The notes under the pieces are model-generated. The model was not told where the DNA came from. It searched no databases and saw only the letters and a program-made list of their open reading frames with translations. A DNA stretch of 64,000 nucleotides. It comes from JALHUB01 sp963719465 (GTDB lineage: Bacteria; Chloroflexota; Dehalococcoidia; DSTF01; JALHUB01). The position numbers and the translations under genes were made by a program. Numbering within the stretch: position 1 is the first letter of the stretch; each line of letters begins with the position of its first letter. Positions 44,012 through 52,647 of the stretch are shown one piece after another. Where the stretch lies: assembly GCA_963719465.1 (NCBI GenBank), contig OY970386.1:1860001-1924000 (forward strand). The letters are read 5' to 3'.

Positions 44012-44708
44012 GGTTGTCTACGCGAACCTCCCGTGGCGACGCCAGGCCTCGTGCGCGACCGACGTTCTCATTCAGCAGCAGCCTTCGTCGATGCACGCGG
44101 GTTGGCTCCGGCAGGCCCATGGCGGCAATCACTTGCTCGGGGCGTCCGGCGCCGCTGCTGTCAGCCCGCAGGCGCATGGCCACGATGGTCGAGCCGTTCT
44201 GCGCCTCCAGCCACATCTCCTGCACCAGCGGCCGGATGTCGTAGCGCCGCACCTCGTTGTCGCGCAGATGTTCCCACTCTATGCTTTCCGCCGCCAGGAA
44301 GCGGTCAACGGCAGAACGCGCCTCCTCTGTGGCCACCGGCTCCGGCAGCGACGCCTCGTACTCCGCCGCCCGCAGCTCCGACTGCAGCGACGGTCCTCGC
44401 AGGCCGACCTCCTGCACGTCGAGGAGCGCGATTCCGAGCGGAAGCTGGCGGCTTACTTCCCGCATGAACTCGAGCGGCGTCAGGCGGCTTGCCAGAAAGA
44501 CGTCGAGAAGCTCGCCGCCGCTCGTTACGCCGACGGCCAGCGGCGCCGCCAGCGAGAGCTGCGCGTGCGGCGTGAAGCCTTCCGAGTAGGCCACGTCCAC
44601 GTTGGCGCGGCGGAGGGCACGCTCCCAGACGCGCATCAGGTCGAGATGGGTGATGAACTTCACCTCGTCGCCGCGGGAGAAGCGGACGCGCAGACGCTGG
44701 ATCTTCAT
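43782..44708 (-). CDS. TIGR03936 / DUF2344 radical-SAM-linked protein, probably frameshifted near its end
   Basis: MKIQRLRVRFSRGDEVKFIT, HLDLMRVWERALRRANVDVA, YSEGFTPHAQLSLAAPLAVG is the family signature; members are about 220-240 residues and are often fused or next to a radical SAM protein. Here the frame runs 308 residues and overlaps the phosphatase by 230 bases with Arg/Gly-rich nonsense. An alternative frame near 44030-44065 reads AHEAWRRHGRFA-TAG and stops 6 bases before the phosphatase start, so a one-base shift is likely. No radical SAM gene is adjacent. Confidence 0.65.
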   Translation of the reverse strand: MKIQRLRVRFSRGDEVKFITHLDLMRVWERALRRANVDVAYSEGFTPHAQLSLAAPLAVGVTSGGELLDVFLASRLTPLEFMREVSRQLPLGIALLDVQEVGLRGPSLQSELRAAEYEASLPEPVATEEARSAVDRFLAAESIEWEHLRDNEVRRYDIRPLVQEMWLEAQNGSTIVAMRLRADSSGAGRPEQVIAAMGLPEPTRVHRRRLLLNENVGRARGLASPREVRVDNREADTRQARRNRKQPRWARPGAAGHPAHREGTGAGAGPGRGTCRRGDRRRLLQPAASRLRHGGGDCGATRPRRHRR

Positions 44709-44710
44709 GG

Positions 44711-46012
44711 CTACTTCTTCGTTACCAGCAGGCGCTCGATCTTGCGGCCGCGCACCTCGGCGACGACCATCCGGAAGCCGTCCTCCTCCACCTGCTCGCC
44801 TTCCAGCGGGATGTGGCCCAGGCGGTCGAGGACGAAGCCGGCGACCGTCTCGTAGCGGCCCTCGGGGATGGTGAGGCCCAGCTCTTCGTTGGCGTCCCAG
44901 ACGCTCATGCCGCCGTCGACCGACGACGTCCGCTCGTCGATGGGCTCGAACTCCTTCTCCGTGCCCGCCTGCTCCTCCGCGACCGGGCCCACCATCTCCT
45001 CGAGCAGCAGCTCGATGGTGACGACGCCGGCCGTGCCCCCGTACTCGTCGACGACGATGGCCATGTGCTGGTTCTGCTTCTGCATCTCCTGGAAAAGCGC
45101 GCCGACGAGCTTGGTCTCCGGCACGAAGTACGTCGGCCGCATGCAGCAGTCGATGGAAGTGTCCGGCTGCAGCTCGTCGTGGGCCACGCCGCGCAGCACA
45201 TCCTTGATGGCGACCACGCCGACCACGTTGTCGACGCTCTCGCGGTAGACCGGGTAGCGGGAATGGCCGGACTCTTCGAAGGCGCTGTAGAAGTCGGCGA
45301 CCGTGGCATCTGCTTCGAGCCAGGCGACTTCGGTGCGCGGGACCATTATCTCCTGTACCTGGCGGTCGCGGAACTGGAAGACGTTCTCCAGCAGCTCGCC
45401 GGTCTGCTCGCCGAGGACGCGCTCGACGGTGCCGATGTCGATGAGCATGCGCAGCTCAGCCTCGGTGACCGTCGGCGTCGGTCGTGGCGTCGCGCCGAAG
45501 AAGAGGCGCTGGAGACCGCGCGGGATCGCCGAGATGAGCACCATCAGCGGGCTCAGCAGGCGGACGAGCGCCTCCAGGGGCCGCGCGACGAGCAGGGCGT
45601 AGCCTTCGCTCGCCTGGGTCGCCAGCACCTTCGGCGTGAACTCGCCCAGAAGCGCCAGCAACAGCGTGGTGACGATGGTGCCGAAGATGAGGCCGACGTT
45701 GCCGACGAGCTGGACGGAGATGACCGACGCCATGGCGGCGGCAAGGACGACGAACAGGTTCTGCAGCAGGACGACGCCGGCGAAGAAGCGGTCGCGGTTG
45801 GAGCGCAGGCGCTCGATAGCCTGGGCGCGGCGGTCGCCCTGCTCCGCCAGGTGGCGCACGCGGATGCGGTCGGCGGAGATGATGGCGACTTCGATGCTGT
45901 TGACGAGCGCGTACAGGGCGACGCTAACGACGAGGATGACGGTGGCTAGCGGAGTGCTGAGGCCGCTCGCGCCAAGCCCGCCCGAGGCAAGAGGTGGAAC
46001 CATATAGATCAA
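44711..46012 (-). CDS. CNNM/CorC-type membrane transporter (HlyC/CorC family)
   Basis: 433 residues. The DUF21/CNNM membrane domain has about four hydrophobic segments with NSIEVAIISADRIRVRHLAEQG and LALLGEFTPKVLA. Two CBS domains follow (EIMVPRTEVAWLEADATVAD, SRYPVYRESVDNVVGVV, QHMAIVVDEYGGTAGVVT), then a CorC_HlyC transporter-associated domain. Family members export Mg2+ or related cations. The stop is 2 bases from the next start, so it is co-transcribed with the TIGR03936-type and phosphatase genes. Confidence 0.85.
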   Translation of the reverse strand: MIYMVPPLASGGLGASGLSTPLATVILVVSVALYALVNSIEVAIISADRIRVRHLAEQGDRRAQAIERLRSNRDRFFAGVVLLQNLFVVLAAAMASVISVQLVGNVGLIFGTIVTTLLLALLGEFTPKVLATQASEGYALLVARPLEALVRLLSPLMVLISAIPRGLQRLFFGATPRPTPTVTEAELRMLIDIGTVERVLGEQTGELLENVFQFRDRQVQEIMVPRTEVAWLEADATVADFYSAFEESGHSRYPVYRESVDNVVGVVAIKDVLRGVAHDELQPDTSIDCCMRPTYFVPETKLVGALFQEMQKQNQHMAIVVDEYGGTAGVVTIELLLEEMVGPVAEEQAGTEKEFEPIDERTSSVDGGMSVWDANEELGLTIPEGRYETVAGFVLDRLGHIPLEGEQVEEDGFRMVVAEVRGRKIERLLVTKK

Positions 46013-46322
46013 CTCGGCACCCCCTTCGCGGCAGCGGAGGACCGGCGCCGGGCGATCAGATCATAGCAAGCGGCGGGTAGGCTGTCAAAAGCGGCGGCGG
46101 GCGGCGGCGGGAGCGGTGATGATTTGTTTTTGTTTTTGAAAAGTTGCGGGCTGGTGAATCTGGGAACGGCGCGTTTTAGCAATTGATTTCGGAGGAAGGC
46201 TCTGGCGAGTCGAGCGACGGGGCGTCATGCCGTCATTCATTAGAGCACGGCGGGCGGCGGAATGTAAGTGGCGGGTGACACTCACGGATCTGGGGTCGTT
46301 CTCGGGCGCAGGCAGGCCGCGG
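46013..46322. other. Intergenic gap without a supported gene
   Basis: 310 bases between a co-directional FKBP gene and the CorC-type gene. It contains GGCGGCGGGCGGCGGCGG and a T-rich stretch (GTTTTTGTTTTTG) near 46123. I see no ORF with a ribosome-binding site, no clear hairpin terminator and no RNA gene. Confidence 0.5.
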
Positions 46323-46811
46323 CTACTGCGCGCTCACGAGCTGGATGTCAAACGTCAGCTCAGCGTTGGGGGGAATTACAGGCGGCCGACCCTGGGAGCC
46401 GTAAGCCAGGTTGGCGGGAATGATGAGGCGCCTCTTTCCGCCAACCTTCATCCCGGCGACGCCTTCATCGAAGCCGGCGATCATCTGGCCGGCGCCCAAG
46501 ACGAAGGAGAGCGGCTGGCCTCGGTCCAGAGAGCTATCGAACTTGGTGCCGTCGGCCAGCCAGCCCGTGTACTGGACGCTTACGGTCTGTCCCTTCTGCG
46601 CCGCGGCACCGGTCCCGACCTGGACCTCGATTATCTGCAGGCCGCTGGCGGTAACGGTGGGCTGCGCCGATACGGGTGGCGGGCCGCCTCCGGTTGGGAC
46701 CGCCGTGGCCTTCGCAGCAGGACTCGGGGTTCCCTTCGCTGCGTTGCCGCCGCAGGCGACGAGAAGCGCGGCTCCGGCAACGAGGGCAATCAAGATAAGA
46801 AAGCGACGCAT
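46323..46811 (-). CDS. FKBP-type peptidyl-prolyl isomerase, lipoprotein
   Basis: 162 residues from the Met at 46811. The signal peptide (FLILIALVAGAALL) ends with the lipobox VAC. After a Pro/Thr linker comes one FKBP domain: VSVQYTGWLADGTKFDSSLD, GQMIAGFDEGVAGMKVGGKR, LIIPANLAYG and ELTFDIQLVS. The active-site Tyr, Asp and Phe positions are present. It probably assists folding outside the membrane. It lies 78 bases after meaB on the same strand. Confidence 0.9.
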   Translation of the reverse strand: MRRFLILIALVAGAALLVACGGNAAKGTPSPAAKATAVPTGGGPPPVSAQPTVTASGLQIIEVQVGTGAAAQKGQTVSVQYTGWLADGTKFDSSLDRGQPLSFVLGAGQMIAGFDEGVAGMKVGGKRRLIIPANLAYGSQGRPPVIPPNAELTFDIQLVSAQ

Positions 46812-46889
46812 GGTAGAAAGAATTGTGCAGGATGACGGGCCTTCGCGCAAAACGTCCGAGGTTGCGGAAGATAGGTCGTCACGCCGTTA

Positions 46890-47870
46890 TCATTGGTCGC
46901 GGACGTAAGGTTGGGGATGGACGAACCGGCGGGCGGCGGTCCAGGGGTCGAGGTCGCGGGCGGCGACGGCGCGGACGGCCTCGTCCAGCCGGGCGCGGGC
47001 CGATTCGTCGGAGAGCGCGGCGTCGAAGAGCTGCGAGCGGAGGGCGTCGGTGACCTGGCGTCGCGCCTGGTCGATGCGGTGTCGTTCGAGCGCGCCGGAC
47101 TCGGCAAGCCGGCGTCGGTGCGCCTCGACGGCGTCGACCAGCGCGGACACGCCTTCGCCGGTGGTCGCGACGGTCAGCAGGACGGGCACGTCGCACTGGA
47201 CGGGCGAGAGGCACAGCGCCGCGTGCAATTGCTCCGCGGTCCGGCTCGCGTTCGGCGTGTCCGCCTTGTTGACGATGATAACGTCCGCCGCCTCGAGGAG
47301 GCCGGCCTTCATCGCCTGGACGTCGTCGCCGCTGCCGGGCACGTTGAGGACGACGGTTGTCTGGGCGGCGCCGGCGACATCGACCTCGTCCTGGCCGGCG
47401 CCCAGCGTCTCGACGATGACGACGTGCTTCCCCGCCGCGTCGAGCGCCGCCATCACTTCGGCCGTCTTCGGCGCCAGGCCGCCGAGCTGCCCGCGCGAGG
47501 CCATGCTGCGGAGGAAAACGCCTTCGTCGGCGGTCAGCTCCTGCATGCGGATGCGGTCGCCGAGGAGGGCGCCGTGGGTGAAGGCGCTGGACGGGTCGAC
47601 GGCGACGATGCCGACGGTCTTGCCGCGCCGTCGCAGCTCCTGCGTGAGCGCGCAGACGAGAGTGCTCTTGCCGGCGCCCGGCGCGCCCGTGACGCCGACG
47701 GTGTGAGCGCGGCCGCCGTGCTGCCAGAGGAGGCAGGAGGCCAGCGCGCCGTTCTCGCTGCCGTCTTCAATCCAGGAGATGACACGCGCCAGCGCCCGCC
47801 TGTCGCCGGCGAGCAGACGCCGCACCATCTCGTCGACGGCGGGCTCAGGGTCAGGCTCGTGCCCGGCCAC
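46890..47870 (-). CDS. meaB: MeaB-family GTPase, chaperone of methylmalonyl-CoA mutase
   Basis: 326 residues. Walker A GAPGAGKS is at 62-69, GIVAVDPSSAFTHGALLGDR carries the switch region, and VNKADTPN gives base recognition (N-K-x-D). The segment VETLGAGQDEVDVA differs slightly from the usual VETVGVGQSEVDVA. MeaB loads and protects cobalamin in the mutase. It overlaps the B12-subunit gene by 20 bases and closes the mutase operon. Confidence 0.92.
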   Translation of the reverse strand: MAGHEPDPEPAVDEMVRRLLAGDRRALARVISWIEDGSENGALASCLLWQHGGRAHTVGVTGAPGAGKSTLVCALTQELRRRGKTVGIVAVDPSSAFTHGALLGDRIRMQELTADEGVFLRSMASRGQLGGLAPKTAEVMAALDAAGKHVVIVETLGAGQDEVDVAGAAQTTVVLNVPGSGDDVQAMKAGLLEAADVIIVNKADTPNASRTAEQLHAALCLSPVQCDVPVLLTVATTGEGVSALVDAVEAHRRRLAESGALERHRIDQARRQVTDALRSQLFDAALSDESARARLDEAVRAVAARDLDPWTAARRFVHPQPYVRDQ

Positions 47871-48261
47871 GGGCGTTCTCCTGGACGAAGCGGATGATGT
47901 CGCGGGTGTCGGCGCCGGGCGGGAAGATGGCGCCGAAGCCCAGCTTCTTGAGCGCCGGCACGTCCTCCGTTGGGATGATGCCGCCGGCTATCAGCAGGAC
48001 GTCGTCGATGCCGCGCGCCCGCAGCTCGGCGACGACGCGGGGGAAGAGCTCGGCGTGGGCGCCGGAGAGCGCCGACAGGCCGACGACGTGCACGTCCTCC
48101 TGCAGGGCCGCCTCGGCGATCATCTCCGGCGTCTGGCGAATGCCGGTGTAGATGACCTCCATGCCGGCGTCGCGGAGGGCGCGGGCGACCACCTTGGCGC
48201 CGCGGTCATGGCCGTCGAGGCCGGGCTTGGCGATGAGCACGCGGATCTTCTCTTCTCGCAT
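47851..48261 (-). CDS. Methylmalonyl-CoA mutase, small cobalamin-binding subunit
   Basis: 136 residues, a stand-alone B12-binding domain. IRVLIAKPGLDGHDRGAKVV has the D-x-H-x-x-G motif (D16, H18, G21) whose His replaces dimethylbenzimidazole on cobalt. VVGLSALSGAH and LIAGGIIP complete the Rossmann site. It pairs with the large subunit at 48980-50632. It lies 3 bases after the VOC gene stop. Confidence 0.93.
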   Translation of the reverse strand: MREEKIRVLIAKPGLDGHDRGAKVVARALRDAGMEVIYTGIRQTPEMIAEAALQEDVHVVGLSALSGAHAELFPRVVAELRARGIDDVLLIAGGIIPTEDVPALKKLGFGAIFPPGADTRDIIRFVQENARGRARA

Positions 48262-48264
48262 CGC

Positions 48265-48582
48265 TTACCTCTCGCCGGGCTCGACGAGCGTGATATCGAC
48301 GCCGCCGGTCCACGCCGGGTCGAGCCGCGCGGAGCCGGACGTCGCAACCGCGTCGAAGCCGTTCGAGCGCAGGCGCCGCAGCGTCGCCTCCAGATCATCG
48401 ACCTCGATGACGATGGACGCCAGCCCTTCGCGCTCGCCGGCGTCGACGGGCCGCAGCTGCAGCAGCGTGCTCCCGGCGAGCAGCGCAGCGCCATCGGCGG
48501 GCAAGCCCAGCGTCCGCTGCCAGGTCGCGAGCGCCTGCGAGGGGTCCGCGGCGGCAAGGACGACTCGCTGTAGGCGTATCAT
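48265..48582 (-). CDS. Short VOC-superfamily protein inside the mutase operon
   Basis: 105 residues with a single betaalphabetabetabeta pair pattern (IRLQRVVLAAADPSQALATW, TLLQLRPVDAG, GLASIVIEVDDLEATLRRL, GVDITLVEPGE), so it is a diverged glyoxalase/epimerase-fold protein. It lacks the usual His/Glu metal ligands that I would expect in an active epimerase. It overlaps the epimerase gene by 4 bases (ATGA) and is thus translationally coupled. It may be a structural partner or have its own CoA ligand; the role is unknown. Confidence 0.6.
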   Translation of the reverse strand: MIRLQRVVLAAADPSQALATWQRTLGLPADGAALLAGSTLLQLRPVDAGEREGLASIVIEVDDLEATLRRLRSNGFDAVATSGSARLDPAWTGGVDITLVEPGER

Positions 48583-48980
48583 TCCAGCGGCTCCTCGATC
48601 TCGACGAGGGCGCCGTGCATCTGGCGGGGCGGCAGGAAAAAGACCAGGCCGCTGAGCCCGCGCCGTGGGGCGTCCGCCGCCAGCTCGACGCCGCGCTCAC
48701 GGATCGCCGTCATCTCGGCGGCGGCGGCGTCCGTCTCCAGCGCGACGTGGTGCAGCCCCTCGCCGCGCTGCTCGACGAAGCGGGCGAGCGCGGTGTCCGG
48801 CGAGAGCGGCTGGATCAGCTCCACCTGCGTGTCGCCGAGCTGGAAGAGGGCGGCGCGCGCCTTTTCAGCCGGCAGGTCTTCGACTTTGACGAGCGGCAGC
48901 CCCAGGGCGTCGCGGTAGAAGGCGATGGTCTTCTCCAGGTCGCGGACGGCGATGCCGAGATGGGCGATTCCCGCGATCAT
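48579..48980 (-). CDS. mce: Methylmalonyl-CoA epimerase
   Basis: 133 residues from the ATG that overlaps the mutase stop by one base. VOC fold: IAGIAHLGIAVRDLEKTIAF, YRDALGLPLVKVEDLPAEKA, TQVELIQPL, GEGLHHVALETD. Metal-ligand positions H, Q and E (AHLGIAV, VELIQP, HHVALE) are visible. It interconverts (S)- and (R)-methylmalonyl-CoA in propionyl-CoA metabolism. Confidence 0.9.
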   Translation of the reverse strand: MIAGIAHLGIAVRDLEKTIAFYRDALGLPLVKVEDLPAEKARAALFQLGDTQVELIQPLSPDTALARFVEQRGEGLHHVALETDAAAAEMTAIRERGVELAADAPRRGLSGLVFFLPPRQMHGALVEIEEPLE

Positions 48981-50632
48981 CAGAAGACCAGCGATTCTTT
49001 CTGCTCGCCCCAGATGTCGCGCAGGGCGTCGCACATCTCGCCGAGGGTGACGCCGCTCTCCGCGCATTCGAGGAAGAACGGCATCGTGTTCTCGCTGCCC
49101 CGCGCCGCGCTTGCCAGGGCGTCGAGCGCCGCCCGCGCCTTCGCAGCGTCGCGACTGCGGCGCAGCGCCTCGAGCCGCTGGCGCTGGCGGGCGCCGACCT
49201 GTGGGTCGACGCGCAAGAGCGGCGGCGAGGCGTCGTCCTCGCTGCGGAAGGCGTTGACGCCGATGACGACGCGCTTTCCGTCCTCCATCTCGCGCTGCAG
49301 GCGGTAGGCGTTCGCCTGGATCTCGCGCTGCTGGAAGCCCTGCTCGATGGCCGCGATTGCGCCGCCCATGTCGTCGATGCGGCGGATGTAGTCGCGCGAT
49401 TCCTCTTCGATCTTGTCGGTCATCGACTCGACATAATACGAGCCGGCCAGCGGGTCGATGGTGTCCGCGACGCCGCTCTCGTAGGCGATGACCTGCTGCG
49501 TGCGGAGGGCGATCTGGACGGCGCGCTCGCTGGGGAGGGCGAGGGCCTCGTCGAGGGAGTTGGTGTGCAGCGATTGCGTGCCGCCGAGGACCGCGGAGAG
49601 CGCCTGAAGGGCGACGCGCACGACGTTGTTGTCCGGCTGCTGCGCCGTGAGCGTGGCGCCGCCGGTCTGGGTGTGGAAGCGCAGCATCATCGAGCGCGGG
49701 TCGGCGGCACGGAAGCGATCGCGCATGATCGACGCCCAGAGGCGGCGGGCGGCGCGGAACTTGGCGACCTCCTCGAGCAGGTTGCTGTGGCTGGCGAAGA
49801 AGAACGAGAGGCGCGGCGCGAACTCGTCGACGGCCAGGCCGGCGGCGATGGCGCCTTCCACGTAGGCGATGCCGTCGGCCAGCGTGAACGCCACCTCCTG
49901 CGTCGCCGTCGAGCCGGCTTCGCGCATGTGGTAGCCGCTGATGCTGATCGTGTTCCAGGAGGGCAGATGGTCGCGGCAGTAGGCGAAGATGTCGGTGGTG
50001 AGGCGCATCGACGGGCGCGGCGGGAAGATGTAGGTGCCGCGGGCGATGTACTCCTTGAGGACGTCGTTCTGGACGGTGCCGCCGAGGCTTCGCGGGTCGA
50101 TTCCGCGCTTCTTGGCTGTGGCGACGTAGAACGCGAGCAGGACCGGCGCCGTGGCGTTGATGGTCATCGACGTGGTGACGCGGTCGAGGGGGATGGCGTC
50201 GAAGAGCTCCTCCATGTCTGCGGCGGAGCCGATCGAAACGCCTACCTTGCCGACTTCGCCCTCGGCGCGCGGGTGGTCGGAGTCGTAGCCCATCTGCGTC
50301 GGCAGGTCGAAGGCGACGGAGATGCCGGTCTGCCCCTGCTCCAGCAGATAGCGGTAGCGGCGGTTGGAGTCGGCGGCGTCGCCGAAGCCAGCGTACTGGC
50401 GCATCGTCCAGAGGCGGCCGCGGTACATGCTGGCCTGGACGCCGCGGGTGAAGGGGAACTCGCCGGGGTAGGCGAGTTTGGCGTCGTAGTCCCAGTCGGG
50501 CAGGTCGTCGGGGGAGTAGAGCGGCGCCACGTCGTCTCCCGAGCTGGATTCGAACGTGTCCTGGCGCTGGCCGGCGCTGCCAAGGGAGCGCTTCAGAACG
50601 TTCTCTTCCCACTCGGCTTTGCTGTCGCTCAT
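48980..50632 (-). CDS. Methylmalonyl-CoA mutase, large catalytic subunit
   Basis: 550 residues, the TIM-barrel part only. YPGEFPFTRGVQASMYRGRL, WTMRQYAGFGDAADSNRRYR, SVAFDLPTQMGYDSDHP, SISGYHMREAGSTATQEVAF and RFHTQTGGATLTAQQPDNNV are family hallmarks. The B12-binding domain is on a separate gene downstream, as in archaeal and many bacterial split mutases. It is the first gene of the unit mutase-mce-VOC-B12 subunit-meaB, which connects propionyl-CoA or amino-acid breakdown with succinyl-CoA. Confidence 0.95.
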   Translation of the reverse strand: MSDSKAEWEENVLKRSLGSAGQRQDTFESSSGDDVAPLYSPDDLPDWDYDAKLAYPGEFPFTRGVQASMYRGRLWTMRQYAGFGDAADSNRRYRYLLEQGQTGISVAFDLPTQMGYDSDHPRAEGEVGKVGVSIGSAADMEELFDAIPLDRVTTSMTINATAPVLLAFYVATAKKRGIDPRSLGGTVQNDVLKEYIARGTYIFPPRPSMRLTTDIFAYCRDHLPSWNTISISGYHMREAGSTATQEVAFTLADGIAYVEGAIAAGLAVDEFAPRLSFFFASHSNLLEEVAKFRAARRLWASIMRDRFRAADPRSMMLRFHTQTGGATLTAQQPDNNVVRVALQALSAVLGGTQSLHTNSLDEALALPSERAVQIALRTQQVIAYESGVADTIDPLAGSYYVESMTDKIEEESRDYIRRIDDMGGAIAAIEQGFQQREIQANAYRLQREMEDGKRVVIGVNAFRSEDDASPPLLRVDPQVGARQRQRLEALRRSRDAAKARAALDALASAARGSENTMPFFLECAESGVTLGEMCDALRDIWGEQKESLVF

Positions 50633-50733
50633 TGCCCCCAGTGTATTGAGGGATGCGAAGGACAGTCAATCTGCGCCGGATGCGCTATACTCCGAGCGAT
50701 GAGCGGACTCTCATCTCGGGCCGGGGGAAGCGA

Positions 50734-51747
50734 ATGGCGCTAGCGATTGTCCTTCTCCTGTTGAGCTTTGCCGCCATCCTTGCCGCCGCCGAGCTGTTCA
50801 CCAACGCCGTCGAGTGGATCGGGCTGCACCTGCGGCTGAACGAGGGCGCCGTCGGCAGCGTGCTGGCGGCGGTGGGCACGGCGATGCCCGAGACGCTGAT
50901 CCCGCTGATCGCGATCCTCTTCAGCACGGGCGTCACTCACGACGACATAGGCATAGGCGCCATTCTGGGCGCGCCGTTCATGCTTTCGACGGCGGCGTTC
51001 TTCGTGACGGGCACCGCCGTCCTCTCGTTCGCCCGCAGCGGTCGCCGGCCGCGGGAGATGCGCGTTAACCCCAACATCCTGCGTCGCGACATGGGGTACT
51101 TCGTCGTCGTTTACGCGCTGGTTGTGCTTTCCAGCTTCCTGCCGAACCACGCCCTGAAGATCGGGTTTGCAGTCCTGCTGCTCCTGTTCTACGCCTTCTA
51201 CGTCTACCGTACCGTGACCCGCGGCGGCGCAACCGTCGAGCTGCCGGAGCGGCTCTACCTGGAGCGGGCCGTCCGCTACCCGACGGAAAAGGCCTCGCTG
51301 CTGCTGAGCGTTTCCCAGTTCTTTATCGCGCTGGCGGTCATGGTCGGCGGCGCGCGGCTGTTCGTGTCGGCGCTCGGGACCGTGGCGACGCACCTGAACG
51401 TTCCGGCGCTCGTCCTGGCGTTGATCCTGTCGCCGCTGGCAACCGAGCTGCCGGAGAAGTTCAACAGCGTGCTCTGGGTCCGACAGCGCAAGGACACGCT
51501 GGCGATGGGGAACATAAGCGGGGCGATGGTCTTTCAGAGCTGCATCCCGGTGTCGATCGGGCTCATCTTCACGAAGTGGGACCTGACGCAGCCGGCGCTG
51601 GTCTCGGCGTTCTTGGCGCTCGGGTCGACGGCGCTGGTGCTCCTGTCGATAACGCGACGCGGTCAGTTGCAACCGGGCGCGCTGGTGCGAGCGGGCGTCT
51701 TCTACGTGGCGTTTATCCTTTACGTGGTGCTTCGCCAGGTGGCCTAA
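50734..51747 (+). CDS. Cation/Ca2+ exchanger-type membrane protein (CaCA superfamily)
   Basis: 337 residues from the ATG at 50734, preceded by CGGGGGAAG. About ten membrane segments lie in two halves. The alpha-repeats hold the acidic residues GTAMPETLIPLIAI and SPLATELPEKFNSVLW, as in Na+/Ca2+ and H+/Ca2+ exchangers. The ion is not determinable. Its stop overlaps the stop of the convergent GGDEF-like gene by 4 bases. Confidence 0.8.
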   Translation: MALAIVLLLLSFAAILAAAELFTNAVEWIGLHLRLNEGAVGSVLAAVGTAMPETLIPLIAILFSTGVTHDDIGIGAILGAPFMLSTAAFFVTGTAVLSFARSGRRPREMRVNPNILRRDMGYFVVVYALVVLSSFLPNHALKIGFAVLLLLFYAFYVYRTVTRGGATVELPERLYLERAVRYPTEKASLLLSVSQFFIALAVMVGGARLFVSALGTVATHLNVPALVLALILSPLATELPEKFNSVLWVRQRKDTLAMGNISGAMVFQSCIPVSIGLIFTKWDLTQPALVSAFLALGSTALVLLSITRRGQLQPGALVRAGVFYVAFILYVVLRQVA

Positions 51748-52505
51748 GCGACGTTGCGGTCGGAGAGAGGCCTGCCATCTTGCAGCGCCGCCGCTCGCGC
51801 CGCGTCGACGAGCGCTTCGGGGGTATTGCCGTCCTCGCCGTAAGTCGCGACTCCGAGCTCGACGAGCGGTTCGGTGTCGTCGCCGCAGTCTCTGGCGAGC
51901 CCCGGCAGCCCAACGGCGAGTGACGCCCGTAGGCGACGGATTAGGATCTGGACGCTCTCGGAGTCGACGCCGCAAGCGAGGACCGCGAACTCACTACTGC
52001 TGACGAGCGCCACGAGGTCGCTGGGGCGCGTGAGGCTGGTCACGAGGTCGGCGGCGCGACGGAGGAACCGTGTGGTCGTTGCAGCCCCGTGGCGGCTGTG
52101 GCCCGGCTCCGGCGGGTTGAGCTTGAGAAGAATAAGCGCGAAGGGTAAACCGTGGCGTTCCGACCGCTCGCACTCGAGGGAGAGCCGGTCGTAGAGATGG
52201 CTCCGGGTGTGCGTGCCCGTCGCCTCGTCGTAGAGCGAGTTCCAGGCGACGAGCGCCTCGCGCTTGCGACGCGCCATCGTTCGAAGAGTCATGTACAGGA
52301 GGCCGAGGAGGACGCAGCTGGCGGCAAATACCATGGTGATGACGTACTGGGGTGTGTAGTCCTGCTTCGACAGGCCGATGCCGAACCAGGGTATCGACCA
52401 CATGACGAAGTAGCCGAAGCAGATCCAGAAGCCGAAGAAAGCCAGCCTGCTCAGGTAGAGGGCGTGAAAGTAGCTCTTGTACACCGAGTTCGTGGCGTGT
52501 TTCAC
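51744..52505 (-). CDS. Membrane protein with degenerate GGDEF domain
   Basis: 253 residues. Two membrane segments (LAFFGFWICFGYFVMWSIPW; YVITMVFAASCVLLGLLYM) precede a GGDEF-like fold starting DEATGTHTRSHLYDRLSLEC and ALILLKLNPP. The catalytic GG(D/E)EF is replaced by SSSEF, so diguanylate cyclase activity is unlikely. It could bind GTP or c-di-GMP as a receptor or act as a scaffold. It is upstream of nothing co-directional within 100 bases; two LuxR-type regulators lie further upstream on the same strand. Confidence 0.65.
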   Translation of the reverse strand: MKHATNSVYKSYFHALYLSRLAFFGFWICFGYFVMWSIPWFGIGLSKQDYTPQYVITMVFAASCVLLGLLYMTLRTMARRKREALVAWNSLYDEATGTHTRSHLYDRLSLECERSERHGLPFALILLKLNPPEPGHSRHGAATTTRFLRRAADLVTSLTRPSDLVALVSSSEFAVLACGVDSESVQILIRRLRASLAVGLPGLARDCGDDTEPLVELGVATYGEDGNTPEALVDAARAAALQDGRPLSDRNVA

Positions 52506-52647
52506 TCGTTCCGTGTTGCCAACCTCCTCGGATGCTCGAAAACCACCGCTCGCGGCCGACGCATTTGAGCGGCGTTGCCTCCAAAGTATTCTTCGGACAA
52601 TTTGCCGGAATCAGAATCTGCCATGCGATAGATGCTCCAACGATACC

